Of a stretch of DNA of 64,000 bases, positions 1-7,455 are shown in pieces. The notes beneath the pieces were generated by a model. It was not told where the DNA came from, did no database searches, and saw only the letters and a program-made list of their open reading frames with translations. The DNA is from Sandaracinus sp964481145 (GTDB taxonomy: Bacteria; Myxococcota_A; Polyangia; Polyangiales; Sandaracinaceae). The position numbers and the translations under genes were made by a program. The first letter of the stretch is position 1, and each line of letters begins with the position of its first letter. The stretch spans positions 48,814-112,813 of the forward strand of contig CAYZTA010000011.1 of the NCBI GenBank assembly GCA_964481145.1, read 5' to 3'.

Positions 1-265
1 CGTGATGGGTCATCGTACGAACGACAGCGAGCAGCGCTCCAATCACGCCGATTCCAGCCGCAGCCCAGAGCCACCATGAGCTCCTCACTCCGGCGGATGC
101 AACGGAGGTCGGCCCCCCGCCTCCTCCCGGACCGAGCATCGGCCCCAATCGATGGGCCAACCGGGCGCGCATCTCGGCGTCCATTCGCGCCTGCCCGGCT
201 CGTTCGAGCGTCCCGCGAACGTCCGGAGGGCATCCTTCTTCATGGATCCAGCGTTGTTCACTCAT
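1..265 (-). CDS. Membrane-anchored partner of ECF sigma factor (partial, C-terminus outside window)
   Basis: The reading frame is open from an ATG at 263-265 to the window edge, giving 88 residues of the N-terminus. The start ATG lies inside the last codons of the sigma factor gene (8-bp overlap, ATGAGTGA), so the two are translationally coupled. The visible part is a polar N-terminal domain of about 62 residues, a Gly-rich linker, then one hydrophobic segment (about residues 65-83, starting SSWWLWAAAGIGVIGALLAV). No zinc-binding HxxxCxxC anti-sigma motif is visible. A gene directly behind an ECF sigma factor with one membrane span is typically an anti-sigma factor. That role is inference from position and topology only. 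Confidence 0.6.
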   Translation of the reverse strand, partial: MSEQRWIHEEGCPPDVRGTLERAGQARMDAEMRARLAHRLGPMLGPGGGGGPTSVASAGVRSSWWLWAAAGIGVIGALLAVVRTMTHH

Positions 266-836
266 CGCCTGGCTCCTCGCCTTCAAGCCCGAGCGCAATC
301 CGCACTTGCTCGCGCGCCAACCGAAGCCGCGAATAGCCCGTCTTGAGCGGACAACCAACGGCGTGGACGATGTCGGCCATGGGAATTCCTTCGAGTTCGT
401 ACATGAGGAACACCTCACGTTGCGTGTCGTCGACATTCGAGAGCGCGGCATGAATCCGCTCGAGCGCTTGCGTCGCCTCGAGTTCTTCGACGGGAGTCGC
501 GGCCACCTCGTACTCGGGCACGGTCTCGCTCACCTTTTCGAGCCGCACATGCGCACGACGCCTTCGATCGCGCGCCGCGTTCCGACAAATCACGTAAAGC
601 CACGATCGGATCGGATGCTCCGGTCGATAATCAGAAAGCCGACGATGGACCGTGACGAACACATCCTGGGCCACGTCCTCGATGTCCGAGCTCGGCACCG
701 CCAAATGACGCAGCACCCGCCCGACGTAGTCCACGTTTTCCTCGAAAACTGTGCGAAAACTCGGTCCTTTATGCAATGCCGCGAGACCGTCCATCGCACG
801 TGAAGGGAGAGCCCCTGGGGCTTTTCTCACCCACAT
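258..836 (-). CDS. ECF-family RNA polymerase sigma factor
   Basis: Group IV sigma-70 factor that redirects RNA polymerase to a small regulon. Region 2 is visible (about residues 25-95) with the DVAQDVFVTVHRRL core-binding helix and the WLYVICRNAARDRRRR segment. Region 4 follows (about 125-180) with the helix-turn-helix ending YSRLRLAREQVR. Length about 190 residues is normal for the family. The longest frame begins with GTG 839 then ATG 836, and an internal ATG at 794 is an alternative start that would place the palindrome at 834-848 upstream of the gene. It overlaps the next gene by 8 bp. The cognate promoter and signal are unknown. Confidence 0.88.
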   Translation of the reverse strand: MWVRKAPGALPSRAMDGLAALHKGPSFRTVFEENVDYVGRVLRHLAVPSSDIEDVAQDVFVTVHRRLSDYRPEHPIRSWLYVICRNAARDRRRRAHVRLEKVSETVPEYEVAATPVEELEATQALERIHAALSNVDDTQREVFLMYELEGIPMADIVHAVGCPLKTGYSRLRLAREQVRIALGLEGEEPGDE

Positions 837-848
837 CACGACGTGATG
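834..848. promoter_or_regulatory. Perfect 7-1-7 palindrome at the sigma-factor start
   Basis: CATCACGACGTGATG is an exact inverted repeat with a one-base centre. It overlaps the outer start codons of the sigma factor gene. If translation starts at the inner ATG (794), the palindrome lies about 40-54 bp upstream, a usual operator position. A role in autoregulation is inference. Confidence 0.3.
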
Positions 849-873
849 TTAAAACATTTCCTCGATCGTCGTC

Positions 874-1575
874 TCACCAACACGGATCCGCACCGCACCA
901 CGTGCCCGCACCTGGACGCGCACCCACCGGTGCGACCACCAATGTGAACCTTTGCGCGGCAACGACGCTCCCGCCCTCTCGCTTCACGAGATACTGGAAC
1001 GGATACGCACGCATGCATCCAACCGGTGAGCCGCGAAAAACAAGCCGTACCTCGAAGATGAGTTGGGTTCGCCCATCCACACCCAAAAACGACTGCGTCG
1101 AAGGATCGAGCGCGAACACATTCCCCATCGGCTCGGCGCCCACCGGGCCCGATGATTCGTAAAATTCGCTCGCGTCATGACCGTCCGGAAAGACTTGTTC
1201 GATGGACAGAAACGACCCGCCAAAGGCCTCTCCCCCTCCATTGACCGAGGTGGTGATGACCACCCGGGCCTCCGCCGCATTCGTCTCTTCCATCAGGACG
1301 ATCGCTTCGCGGTTCGGCGACGTGGGCTGGAGCGGGTCGAAACTCAGTGAAACCTCGACCAAATCCGAAAAACCATCCCCATCGGTATCCGGATGATCGA
1401 TGCGCAAACCACGCATTTCTTCCCGCCCATCACAAAGTCCGTCGCCATCCGTATCACGACGGGACACCATGGCATCCGGTCCGGTGGATCCATCCAGCAA
1501 CGAAGTCCGATCCGAACGCGGACACCCCGTCAGCAAGATCGCAAACATCGATGCAACGAGGATCGATCTACACAC
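874..1575 (-). CDS. Secreted lipoprotein with thrombospondin type-3-like calcium repeats
   Basis: The GTG start gives an N-terminal signal ending in the lipobox LTGC, so the mature protein should be lipid-anchored. Two acidic loops follow, DTDGDGLCDGREE and DTDGDGFSDLVE (about residues 40-75). These are the DxDxDG calcium-binding repeats common in outer-membrane and extracellular proteins of Myxococcota. The remaining 150 residues look like a beta-rich domain that I do not recognise. The gene ends about 35 bp from the ECF sigma gene on the same strand. The 139 bp up to the divergent hydratase gene at 1715 must hold both promoters. Substrate and partner are unknown. Confidence 0.75.
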   Translation of the reverse strand: MCRSILVASMFAILLTGCPRSDRTSLLDGSTGPDAMVSRRDTDGDGLCDGREEMRGLRIDHPDTDGDGFSDLVEVSLSFDPLQPTSPNREAIVLMEETNAAEARVVITTSVNGGGEAFGGSFLSIEQVFPDGHDASEFYESSGPVGAEPMGNVFALDPSTQSFLGVDGRTQLIFEVRLVFRGSPVGCMRAYPFQYLVKREGGSVVAAQRFTLVVAPVGARPGAGTWCGADPCW

Positions 1576-1714
1576 GCCACCGAAGGTTGAGCGTGAAAGG
1601 GACTCGAGTCAACGACGCCAAGAGAGCCGCATGACGTGCGCGCCCTCACGGACGGCATCCCTTATGCAGGCCAGAGCGTTGACGCTCGCGCGGACCGAAC
1701 GCTACGAACAGTAG

Positions 1715-2572
1715 ATGGCGAAACCTTTGAATCCCGCGGCTGTGGGGCAGGAATGTGCGCCCCTCTCGCACGCATATCGTTTTCAGGATGCGATCCTCTA
1801 CGCGCTCGGTATCGGCGCCAAACAGCGAGATCTTTCCTTCCTTTACGAGGGAATGGACGAACCACTTCGGGTCTATCCGACCTACGCCGTCATTCCCGCC
1901 TTCGAAGCGTGCAAGGCCCTCTTCGATGTCGTGGGTGGGGACTTCGAAGGAGTCGTCCATGGAGCGCAATCCATCACGCTCCACAAGCCTTTCGCGCCGG
2001 GTGGTGTCCTCACGACGATCGGCAAAGTCGCCAACATCGGCGACCTCAAGCGCATGGCCCAAGTGACGTTCGATACGCGCACGACGGACGAAAAGGGCGA
2101 GCTCGTCTGCGAGACCAGCTGGACCATCATGTACCTGAAAGACGGCGGTTACGGTGGCGAAGCGCCGCCCAAAAGCGTGCGGGTGCGCGTGCCGGAACGC
2201 GAGCCGGACTGGATCCGTGAAGAGACAACCTCAGAAGAACAGGCGCTTCTCTACCGTCTGAGCGGCGATCTCAACCCGCTCCACGCCGACCCACGGATCG
2301 CAGAAAAAGCTGCCAAAGTGACGGAAGGTCGACCCATTCTGCATGGTCTCTGCACCTACGGAGTCGTGGGCCGAGCCCTTCTCGAACACGAGTGCGGCAA
2401 CGATCCGGCGCGCCTGCGTGCGTTCCACGGCCGCTTCAGCAAGCCCGTCTGGCCTGGGGACACCATCATCACACGAGGATGGCGCGAAGATGGAAAGGTG
2501 ATTGTGGTCGCCTTCACGAAAGAACATCCGGAAGAGCCGGTCTTCACGAATGCATGGGCCGAGATCCGGTAG
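1715..2572 (+). CDS. MaoC-like enoyl-CoA hydratase (hydratase 2 type)
   Basis: Expected to hydrate trans-2-enoyl-CoA to (R)-3-hydroxyacyl-CoA. The 285 residues form two hot-dog domains, as in the hydratase 2 part of eukaryotic multifunctional enzyme 2. The hydratase 2 signature YRLSGDLNPLHADP lies at residues 180-193, with Asp185 and His190 as the presumed catalytic pair, followed by PILHGLCTYG at 207-216. The N-terminal half carries the degenerate fold that binds the long acyl chain in this family. The gene leads a three-gene same-strand cluster with a thiolase 26 bp downstream and a LeuA-like enzyme. Substrate chain length cannot be read from sequence. Confidence 0.88.
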   Translation: MAKPLNPAAVGQECAPLSHAYRFQDAILYALGIGAKQRDLSFLYEGMDEPLRVYPTYAVIPAFEACKALFDVVGGDFEGVVHGAQSITLHKPFAPGGVLTTIGKVANIGDLKRMAQVTFDTRTTDEKGELVCETSWTIMYLKDGGYGGEAPPKSVRVRVPEREPDWIREETTSEEQALLYRLSGDLNPLHADPRIAEKAAKVTEGRPILHGLCTYGVVGRALLEHECGNDPARLRAFHGRFSKPVWPGDTIITRGWREDGKVIVVAFTKEHPEEPVFTNAWAEIR

Positions 2573-2598
2573 GACACCGCGACAAGGAGATCGATGAA

Positions 2599-3810
2599 AT
2601 GAAAAAGTTGAACAAAGAAATCTGGATCCTCGGCGCCAAGCGCACGCCCTTCGGAACCCTCGGCGGCGCATTGAAAGATATCTCGGCGATCGATTTGGCC
2701 GTGCACGCGAGCAAAGCCGTCTTGGCTCAAACGGGTGTCAAAGGCGATGAAGTCGATCAGGTCATCCTCGGCAACGTTCAGCAGACGAGTCCGGATGCGA
2801 TCTACGGAGCGCGTCACGTCGGCCTCAAGGCGGACGTTCCGATCGACGCGCCCGCCCTCACGGTCAACCGGCTTTGTGGCTCCGGCTTTCAAGCCGTCGT
2901 GAGCGCTGCAGAGCAAATCCTCCTCGGCGATGCGAAGTGCGTCCTTGCCGCGGGCAGCGAGAACATGAGCCAGGCGCCGCATGCGATGTGGGGTCTTCGT
3001 CAATCGATGGCCGGCGATGGTGGCGCGAAGTTCGGAAAGCCCCCTGCCATGATCGACACGCTGTGGGCTTCGCTCACCGACAGCTTCTGCAACACGCCGA
3101 TGGCGATCACGGCGGAGAATCTCGCCGAAAAGTATGGAATCACGCGTGAACAAGCCGATGCGTTCGGGCTCCGCTCACAGCAGCGCTGGGCCGCAGCCCA
3201 CGAATCGGGTGCGTTCTCGGACGAGATCGCGCCGGTCGAACTTCGCGGCCGCAAAGGCACGGTGATCTTCGATCGCGACGAGCATGCCCGTCCGCAGACG
3301 ACGATGGAGAACCTCGCGAAGCTTTCACCTGTCTTCAAGAAGGACGGCATCGTCACCGCGGGCAACGCGAGTGGGATTTGTGACGGCGCCGCCGCGCTCA
3401 TCGTGGCCGACGCCGAATGGGCCAAGGGCCGAGGGCTGACGCCTCTCGCGCGCATCGTTCAGTGGGGCACGTGCGGCGTCGAGCCGACGCTCATGGGAAT
3501 TGGCCCTGCGCCGGCGATTCGGCGCGCGCTCGAACGCGCAAGTCTCAGCCTCGGTGAGATCGATCTCTTCGACGTAAACGAAGCCTTCGCGCCTCAGTTC
3601 CTTGCAGTTCAAAAGGAGCTCGGCTTGCCGGAAGAAAAAGTGAACGTGAACGGCGGTGCGATTGCGCTCGGACATCCGCTCGGCGCAAGCGGCGCGCGCA
3701 TCACTGCGAATTTGGTGTATACGCTTCGACGCCAACAGAAGAGATACGGCGTGGGCTCCGCCTGCATTGGCGGCGGCCAAGGAATCGCGCTCGTGATCGA
3801 ACGGCTCTGA
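2599..3810 (+). CDS. Thiolase (acetyl-CoA acetyltransferase family)
   Basis: Condenses or cleaves beta-ketoacyl-CoA. The start ATG at 2599 is preceded by AAGGAGA at a good distance, giving 403 residues, the normal family length. All catalytic residues are present: nucleophile Cys93 in NRLCGSGFQA, His359 in ALGHPLGASGAR and Cys389 in SACIGGGQG. The frame is open further upstream into the hydratase gene, but that extension is not conserved sequence. Together with the upstream hydratase it suggests beta-oxidation or its reverse. Biosynthetic acetoacetyl-CoA formation cannot be excluded. Confidence 0.93.
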   Translation: MKKLNKEIWILGAKRTPFGTLGGALKDISAIDLAVHASKAVLAQTGVKGDEVDQVILGNVQQTSPDAIYGARHVGLKADVPIDAPALTVNRLCGSGFQAVVSAAEQILLGDAKCVLAAGSENMSQAPHAMWGLRQSMAGDGGAKFGKPPAMIDTLWASLTDSFCNTPMAITAENLAEKYGITREQADAFGLRSQQRWAAAHESGAFSDEIAPVELRGRKGTVIFDRDEHARPQTTMENLAKLSPVFKKDGIVTAGNASGICDGAAALIVADAEWAKGRGLTPLARIVQWGTCGVEPTLMGIGPAPAIRRALERASLSLGEIDLFDVNEAFAPQFLAVQKELGLPEEKVNVNGGAIALGHPLGASGARITANLVYTLRRQQKRYGVGSACIGGGQGIALVIERL

Positions 3811-3840
3811 ACACGTACACTCGAACGATTGGAGGAGGCG

Positions 3841-5079
3841 ATGATGATGGACGGCGAGCTCCTAATCTATGACTGGAACTGCGCCGGTCGTCGTCAGCCC
3901 GTCGTGCTGAACAAGCGCTTCGAGCTGCATGACGAGACGCTGCGCGACGGATTACAAAATCCGTCGGTGGTCGATCCTTCGATCGACGAAAAGCTCGAGA
4001 TTCTTCACCTCCTCGATCAAGTCGGCATCGACACGTGCGATGTCGGCTTGCCAGGAGCCGGGCCACGCGCCTTCGAGGACGTCCTTCGGCTCACCAAAGA
4101 GATCGCGAATTGCAAGCTGCGCATCCGCCCGACCTGCGCGGGTCGGACGCTGGTGAACGACATCCGTCCAATGGCGGAAATCGCGCAAAAAGCGGGGATT
4201 CCAGTGGAGGTCATGACCTTCATCGGGAGCTCTCCGATAAGGCAGCTCGCGGAGGACTGGTCCGTCGATCTGATTCGTCGCCGCAGCGTCGATGCGATCG
4301 AGTTTGCGGCCACAGAAGGACTGCCCGTCAACTACGTCACGGAGGATACGACACGCTCGAATCCGGAAGTGCTCGCCGTCCTTTTCAAGTCGGCGATCGA
4401 CGCCGGTGCGACCCGGCTCACGCTCTGCGACACCGTGGGCCATGTCACGCCCGATGGCGTTCGCAACCTCATCGAGTTCACGCGCAGCCTCTTGGCGGCG
4501 TGGGGTGCTCGACATGTCGGAATCGACTGGCACGGACACAACGATCGCGGGCTTGGCGTGCCCAACTCGATCTACGCGCTCGAGTACGGCGCGGATCGAG
4601 TGCACGGCGCGATCCTCGGCGTGGGAGAGCGTGTTGGAAACGCGTCACTCGATCAAATCGTCATGAACTTGAAGTTGATCGGCGAGCTCGGAAATCGCGA
4701 TGTCACGAAGCTCGCCGAGTTGTGCGACAAAGTCAGTCGGGCGCTCCATTTCCCGATTCCGATTAGCTACCCCGTCGTCGGAGAAGATGCCTTCCGCACT
4801 GGCACCGGAGTGCACGCCGCGGCGATCATCAAGGCGCTCGAAAAGGGCGACCGAGCCCTCGCCGACGCCGTGTATTCAGGCGTCCCAGCAGGCATGTTCG
4901 GCCGCGAACAAGAGATCTGCATCGGCCCCATGAGCGGGGCGAGCAACGTCAATTTCTGGCTGAAAAAGCGCGGCATCACGCCCACCGAGCCGCTCGTCAA
5001 AGCCATCCTGGCCCGCGCCAAAGAGAGCAACAGTCTTTTGACCGACGACGAGATCCGCAAAGTGATCGTCGAGCACTAA
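3841..5079 (+). CDS. 2-Isopropylmalate/homocitrate synthase-like DRE-TIM metallolyase
   Basis: Member of the family that condenses acetyl-CoA with a 2-oxo acid, or cleaves the reverse product as HMG-CoA lyase does. The catalytic start HDETLRDGLQN lies near residues 30-40. The metal-binding IDWHGHNDRG and the motif VGERVGNASLDQIV follow, both closer to LeuA/NifV than to HMG-CoA lyase. At about 412 residues it has the barrel and linker subdomains (GTGVHAAAIIKAL) but lacks the C-terminal leucine-sensing domain of classical LeuA. Three in-frame ATGs (3841, 3844, 3847) follow a strong GGAGGAGG site, and the exact start among them is open. It is the last gene of the acyl-CoA cluster. Substrate uncertain. 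Confidence 0.85.
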   Translation: MMMDGELLIYDWNCAGRRQPVVLNKRFELHDETLRDGLQNPSVVDPSIDEKLEILHLLDQVGIDTCDVGLPGAGPRAFEDVLRLTKEIANCKLRIRPTCAGRTLVNDIRPMAEIAQKAGIPVEVMTFIGSSPIRQLAEDWSVDLIRRRSVDAIEFAATEGLPVNYVTEDTTRSNPEVLAVLFKSAIDAGATRLTLCDTVGHVTPDGVRNLIEFTRSLLAAWGARHVGIDWHGHNDRGLGVPNSIYALEYGADRVHGAILGVGERVGNASLDQIVMNLKLIGELGNRDVTKLAELCDKVSRALHFPIPISYPVVGEDAFRTGTGVHAAAIIKALEKGDRALADAVYSGVPAGMFGREQEICIGPMSGASNVNFWLKKRGITPTEPLVKAILARAKESNSLLTDDEIRKVIVEH

Positions 5080-5112
5080 AACGCCCTAAGCACGGGGGTT
5101 GAGTCGTTCGAG

Positions 5113-5529
5113 TCAGACTCTTCGGATGAGCGTGGGAGGCACGCCATAGCTCGCGAGATCCTCCACATCGCTGGTGTACACGAGGCTTTGAGTCTTTCGG
5201 GCGAGGAATGCTGCATGCGCGTCAACGACGTCGGCCCGCGCGGTTCTGGTCTGGGCGATGAACTCACCGACGCGACGGGCTTCGTCCGCGTCGAGCGCAA
5301 TCACGGTGACGCCTCTTTGCTTGAGAAGCGCGGACAGACGCGCGCGCCGTGGCCCTCCCCGCCATGCTTGTGCAAGCGCACCCCCAGAGAACCGGATCGG
5401 CAAGTCGAGTGCGTTCGCTGTACTCAGCACATCGGTCATCTTACCGAATTCGATCGCGAGCAATGCACCGGTATCGAAAACCAAGCCCGGATGTCCTGTG
5501 CTACTCACGCTTGCTGCGCGTCTTTTCAC
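5113..5529 (-). CDS. PIN-domain toxin, VapC-like
   Basis: Putative site-specific RNase of a type II toxin-antitoxin pair. The N-terminal strand LVFDTGALLAIE carries the first conserved Asp and a following acidic residue. The motif RADVVDAHAAFLA and the ending LVYTSDVEDL supply the later acidic residues of the PIN fold. Length about 135 residues is typical. The longest frame starts with GTG 5529 after an AAGGG-like site. A second GTG at 5508 would give the classic short stop/start overlap with the antitoxin. It lies directly behind, and overlaps, the small upstream gene. The target RNA is unknown. Confidence 0.8.
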   Translation of the reverse strand: MKRRAASVSSTGHPGLVFDTGALLAIEFGKMTDVLSTANALDLPIRFSGGALAQAWRGGPRRARLSALLKQRGVTVIALDADEARRVGEFIAQTRTARADVVDAHAAFLARKTQSLVYTSDVEDLASYGVPPTLIRRV

Positions 5530-5788
5530 GTCGAGTGCCCTTCATGATGAGCCCGGCACGCTCGAAATCGGTGAGAGCCGCGGATTCTCCGGCTTCGATC
5601 TCGTCTCGAGTTCGTCCGTCTTCGCGGTTCCAGCGCGCGATCATGGCTTGGAATGACTCTTCGTCCGCCTCCCGATCGATGAGGCTCGCGATGTATCCGC
5701 TCACGCTTTTGGCGCGTCCACTCTTCACCGCGAGCTTCGCTCGAGCCAACGTGTCGTTGGGGAGGCTTACCGCGATTTTTCTGGTCAT
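5501..5788 (-). CDS. Ribbon-helix-helix-type antitoxin of the VapBC-like pair
   Basis: A 95-residue protein starting MTRKIAVSLPNDTLARAKLA, the usual N-terminal strand and helix of CopG/Arc-type DNA-binding antitoxins. The charged C-terminal tail would bind and neutralise the PIN toxin. The start at 5788 is chosen because the conserved strand begins there. The open frame extends upstream to 6019 but that part is low-complexity. Just upstream, AT-rich GTATATAC in an otherwise GC-rich context could be the -10 region, and such antitoxins usually autorepress at this place. The gene overlaps the toxin gene. Confidence 0.78.
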   Translation of the reverse strand: MTRKIAVSLPNDTLARAKLAVKSGRAKSVSGYIASLIDREADEESFQAMIARWNREDGRTRDEIEAGESAALTDFERAGLIMKGTRREKTRSKRE

Positions 5789-6124
5789 ACCGCAGTATAT
5801 ACTCGTAGTTCTTCTCGGGAGCACCCCTCTCCGAGCGAGCCGACCAGAATTCAGACGTGTCATGGGCGTTTTCATCGGACCGAGCGCCGCGATGTTGCTC
5901 ACATTTTCCCGGCGTACCATCCGCTTGCTGCGCCCTACGTCGTCGAAGGAACTCCCATACCGTGAGGACGACCTCGCGAAGTCAGCGAAGAAGTTGCCGC
6001 TCGAGGAGCTGGACCTCACCGAGGGGCGCGAGACGGCATCCCGAAGATCCTTCGAGGTGCTTGTCGAACTCTAAAACCCTCTCACCGGAAGCTTCAGAAG
6101 CTTTGCCGGAAGCTTTCACCCCCT
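5789..6124. other. Intergenic region without a supported gene
   Basis: Open frames exist on both strands but are compositionally like frame shadows, and no motif is recognisable. At about 6088-6118 there is a cluster of AAGCTT-containing inverted and direct repeats (CCGGAAGCTT occurs twice, around the near-palindrome AAGCTTCAGAAGCTT) immediately before the 21-bp tandem array. Confidence 0.4.
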
Positions 6125-6299
6125 GACGGCTTCTCGCGGAACCGCGACGGCTTCTCGCGGAACCGCGACGGCTTCTCACGGAATCGCGACGGCTTCTCGC
6201 GGAATCGCGATGGCTTCTTGCGGAATCGCGACGGCTTCTTGCGGAATCGCGATGGCTTCTTGCGGAGCCGCGACGGCTTCCCGCGGAATCGCGACGGCA
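6125..6299. repeat. Tandem array of 21-bp units (8 full copies plus a stub)
   Basis: Eight consecutive 21-bp units run from 6125 to 6292. Each begins GAYGGCTTC, continues with a variable TCGCGG-like core and ends AAYCGC. A partial ninth, GACGGCAC, follows. Units differ at only a few positions. The length is a multiple of three and neither strand has stops. The minus strand from 6300 could encode a heptapeptide repeat RFREKPS, and the plus strand RNRDGFL. Most differences between units are synonymous in either of these frames, so coding status is undecided. There are no spacers, so it is not CRISPR. Immediately after it, CTTCTCGACCCCCTC occurs twice. Confidence 0.75.
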
Positions 6300-6465
6300 C
6301 TTCTCGACCCCCTCGCGTCGCTTCTCGACCCCCTCTTGTCGGCTCTATGAGCTTCCGTGATACCCGCGCAGTCTCGCTGGCTCTCGTTGTCGTTTGCAGG
6401 CTGAATCTACACGTGGCACCGCGCCTACCGTGCTCGCGAAATAACGGGCGAGAGAGGATCTGTCA

Positions 6466-7113
6466 GTGATCCATCAACGACTTCTCATCTGCGGCTTTGT
6501 CCTCGGGATCGGCGGCTGTCGCGAGCCCGCAAGCGAAGCGGAGACCGCGAGTTCAACCGTGTCGCCAACACGCGCGACGCAGACCTCATCTCCGACCACT
6601 ACCTCACTACGCGTGAACGACGACGGAGAAGTGATGTTCAAGATCGTCATTGTCGCCCATGCGGGCGCGGTGGACTTCGTCCGCGCGATCCACCAGCGCA
6701 CGCGTGAGGAGCATCGGGGCGAGCTTCGAGAGATTGAAGAAGCAGCATGGCACAGCGCGATAACCGACTTCCGTCTCGCTGAATTCGAGATGCAAGGCCG
6801 GCCGGTGCGGTTCTATCTCTTTGCGCACGAAGGCCTCGGCTTCATTGGGCAACCGGGCTCGGCGAAAGACGTGGTGTATGCGGGCGCGCATGCCGTGGTC
6901 TCGTTGGCGGCCGGTCTCGACGACGCGCGTGACCTCGGCTCCGTGATCGGGGCCGACCTCGAGCGCATGCGCAGCCAAGGGCTCAATCCTCGCTGGCTCC
7001 TCGCGGCGCCAACGACGGTCGACGTGAGCGCGAACGCGGAGCACATCACCTTAGACTGGCGAAGCGCGCCACTTGACCTCCTGCGCCACGTCATACGCTC
7101 AGCGCTCAACTAA
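6466..7113 (+). CDS. Lipoprotein with a degenerate MglA/small-GTPase-like domain
   Basis: The GTG start follows AGAGAGGA. Residues 1-18 form a lipoprotein signal ending GIGGC, followed by a Ser/Thr-rich linker to about residue 48. The remaining domain follows the layout of MglA: a first strand FKIVIVAHAG where MglA has its nucleotide-binding P-loop, a helix AIHQRT, then ITDFRLAEF, VRFYLFAHEG in place of the switch II strand, and VVYAGAHAVVSLAAG. The GxxxxGKT loop itself is missing, so nucleotide binding is doubtful. MglA is a cytoplasmic polarity switch, whereas this copy should sit in the periplasm or outer membrane. The family link is my reading by eye. Confidence 0.6.
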   Translation: MIHQRLLICGFVLGIGGCREPASEAETASSTVSPTRATQTSSPTTTSLRVNDDGEVMFKIVIVAHAGAVDFVRAIHQRTREEHRGELREIEEAAWHSAITDFRLAEFEMQGRPVRFYLFAHEGLGFIGQPGSAKDVVYAGAHAVVSLAAGLDDARDLGSVIGADLERMRSQGLNPRWLLAAPTTVDVSANAEHITLDWRSAPLDLLRHVIRSALN

Positions 7114-7163
7114 CCACAATGCCTATCACTGAGCGATCTCAGCTCACGGTGAAGAGGAGAGTT

Positions 7164-7341
7164 GAACCGCCAAGACGCCAAGAGATTTTGGAGGGTCGGA
7201 CCGATCTGCCGCCTTTGTCTTGGAACGACTACCGCAGAGGGCCGCAAAGGGGCAAGCGCTCGAATCGGCATCCCGAGTCATTTCTCTGCGGCCCTCCGTG
7301 CTCTCCGCGGTGAAACTCCTCTCTATTCTCCTTGGCGGTTC
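7164..7341. repeat. Nested inverted repeat with CCGCCAAG/CTTGGCGG arms
   Basis: The outer arms are GAACCGCCAAG (7164-7174) and CTTGGCGGTTC (7331-7341). The inner arms are GAGGGCCGCA (7237-7246) and TGCGGCCCTC (7287-7296). The sequence family (CCGCCAAGACGCCAAG, CCCTCCGTGCTCTCCGCGGTGAA) resembles dispersed repeats often seen near GxxExxY-type genes in environmental bacteria. No such gene is present here. Confidence 0.55.
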
Positions 7342-7455
7342 CAAGATCGAAGCCGTGAAGTGAGCGGTATTGCATCTAATCCACCTCCGGAGAACGCACG
7401 AGTCCGGCTGCATCCTCTACTTGGATCGTTTGGCGTGCATACACAGAGTGAACAT

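Noticed and set aside
6125..6299. CRISPR array
   Set aside because: The 21-bp units follow each other without spacers and no cas genes are present.
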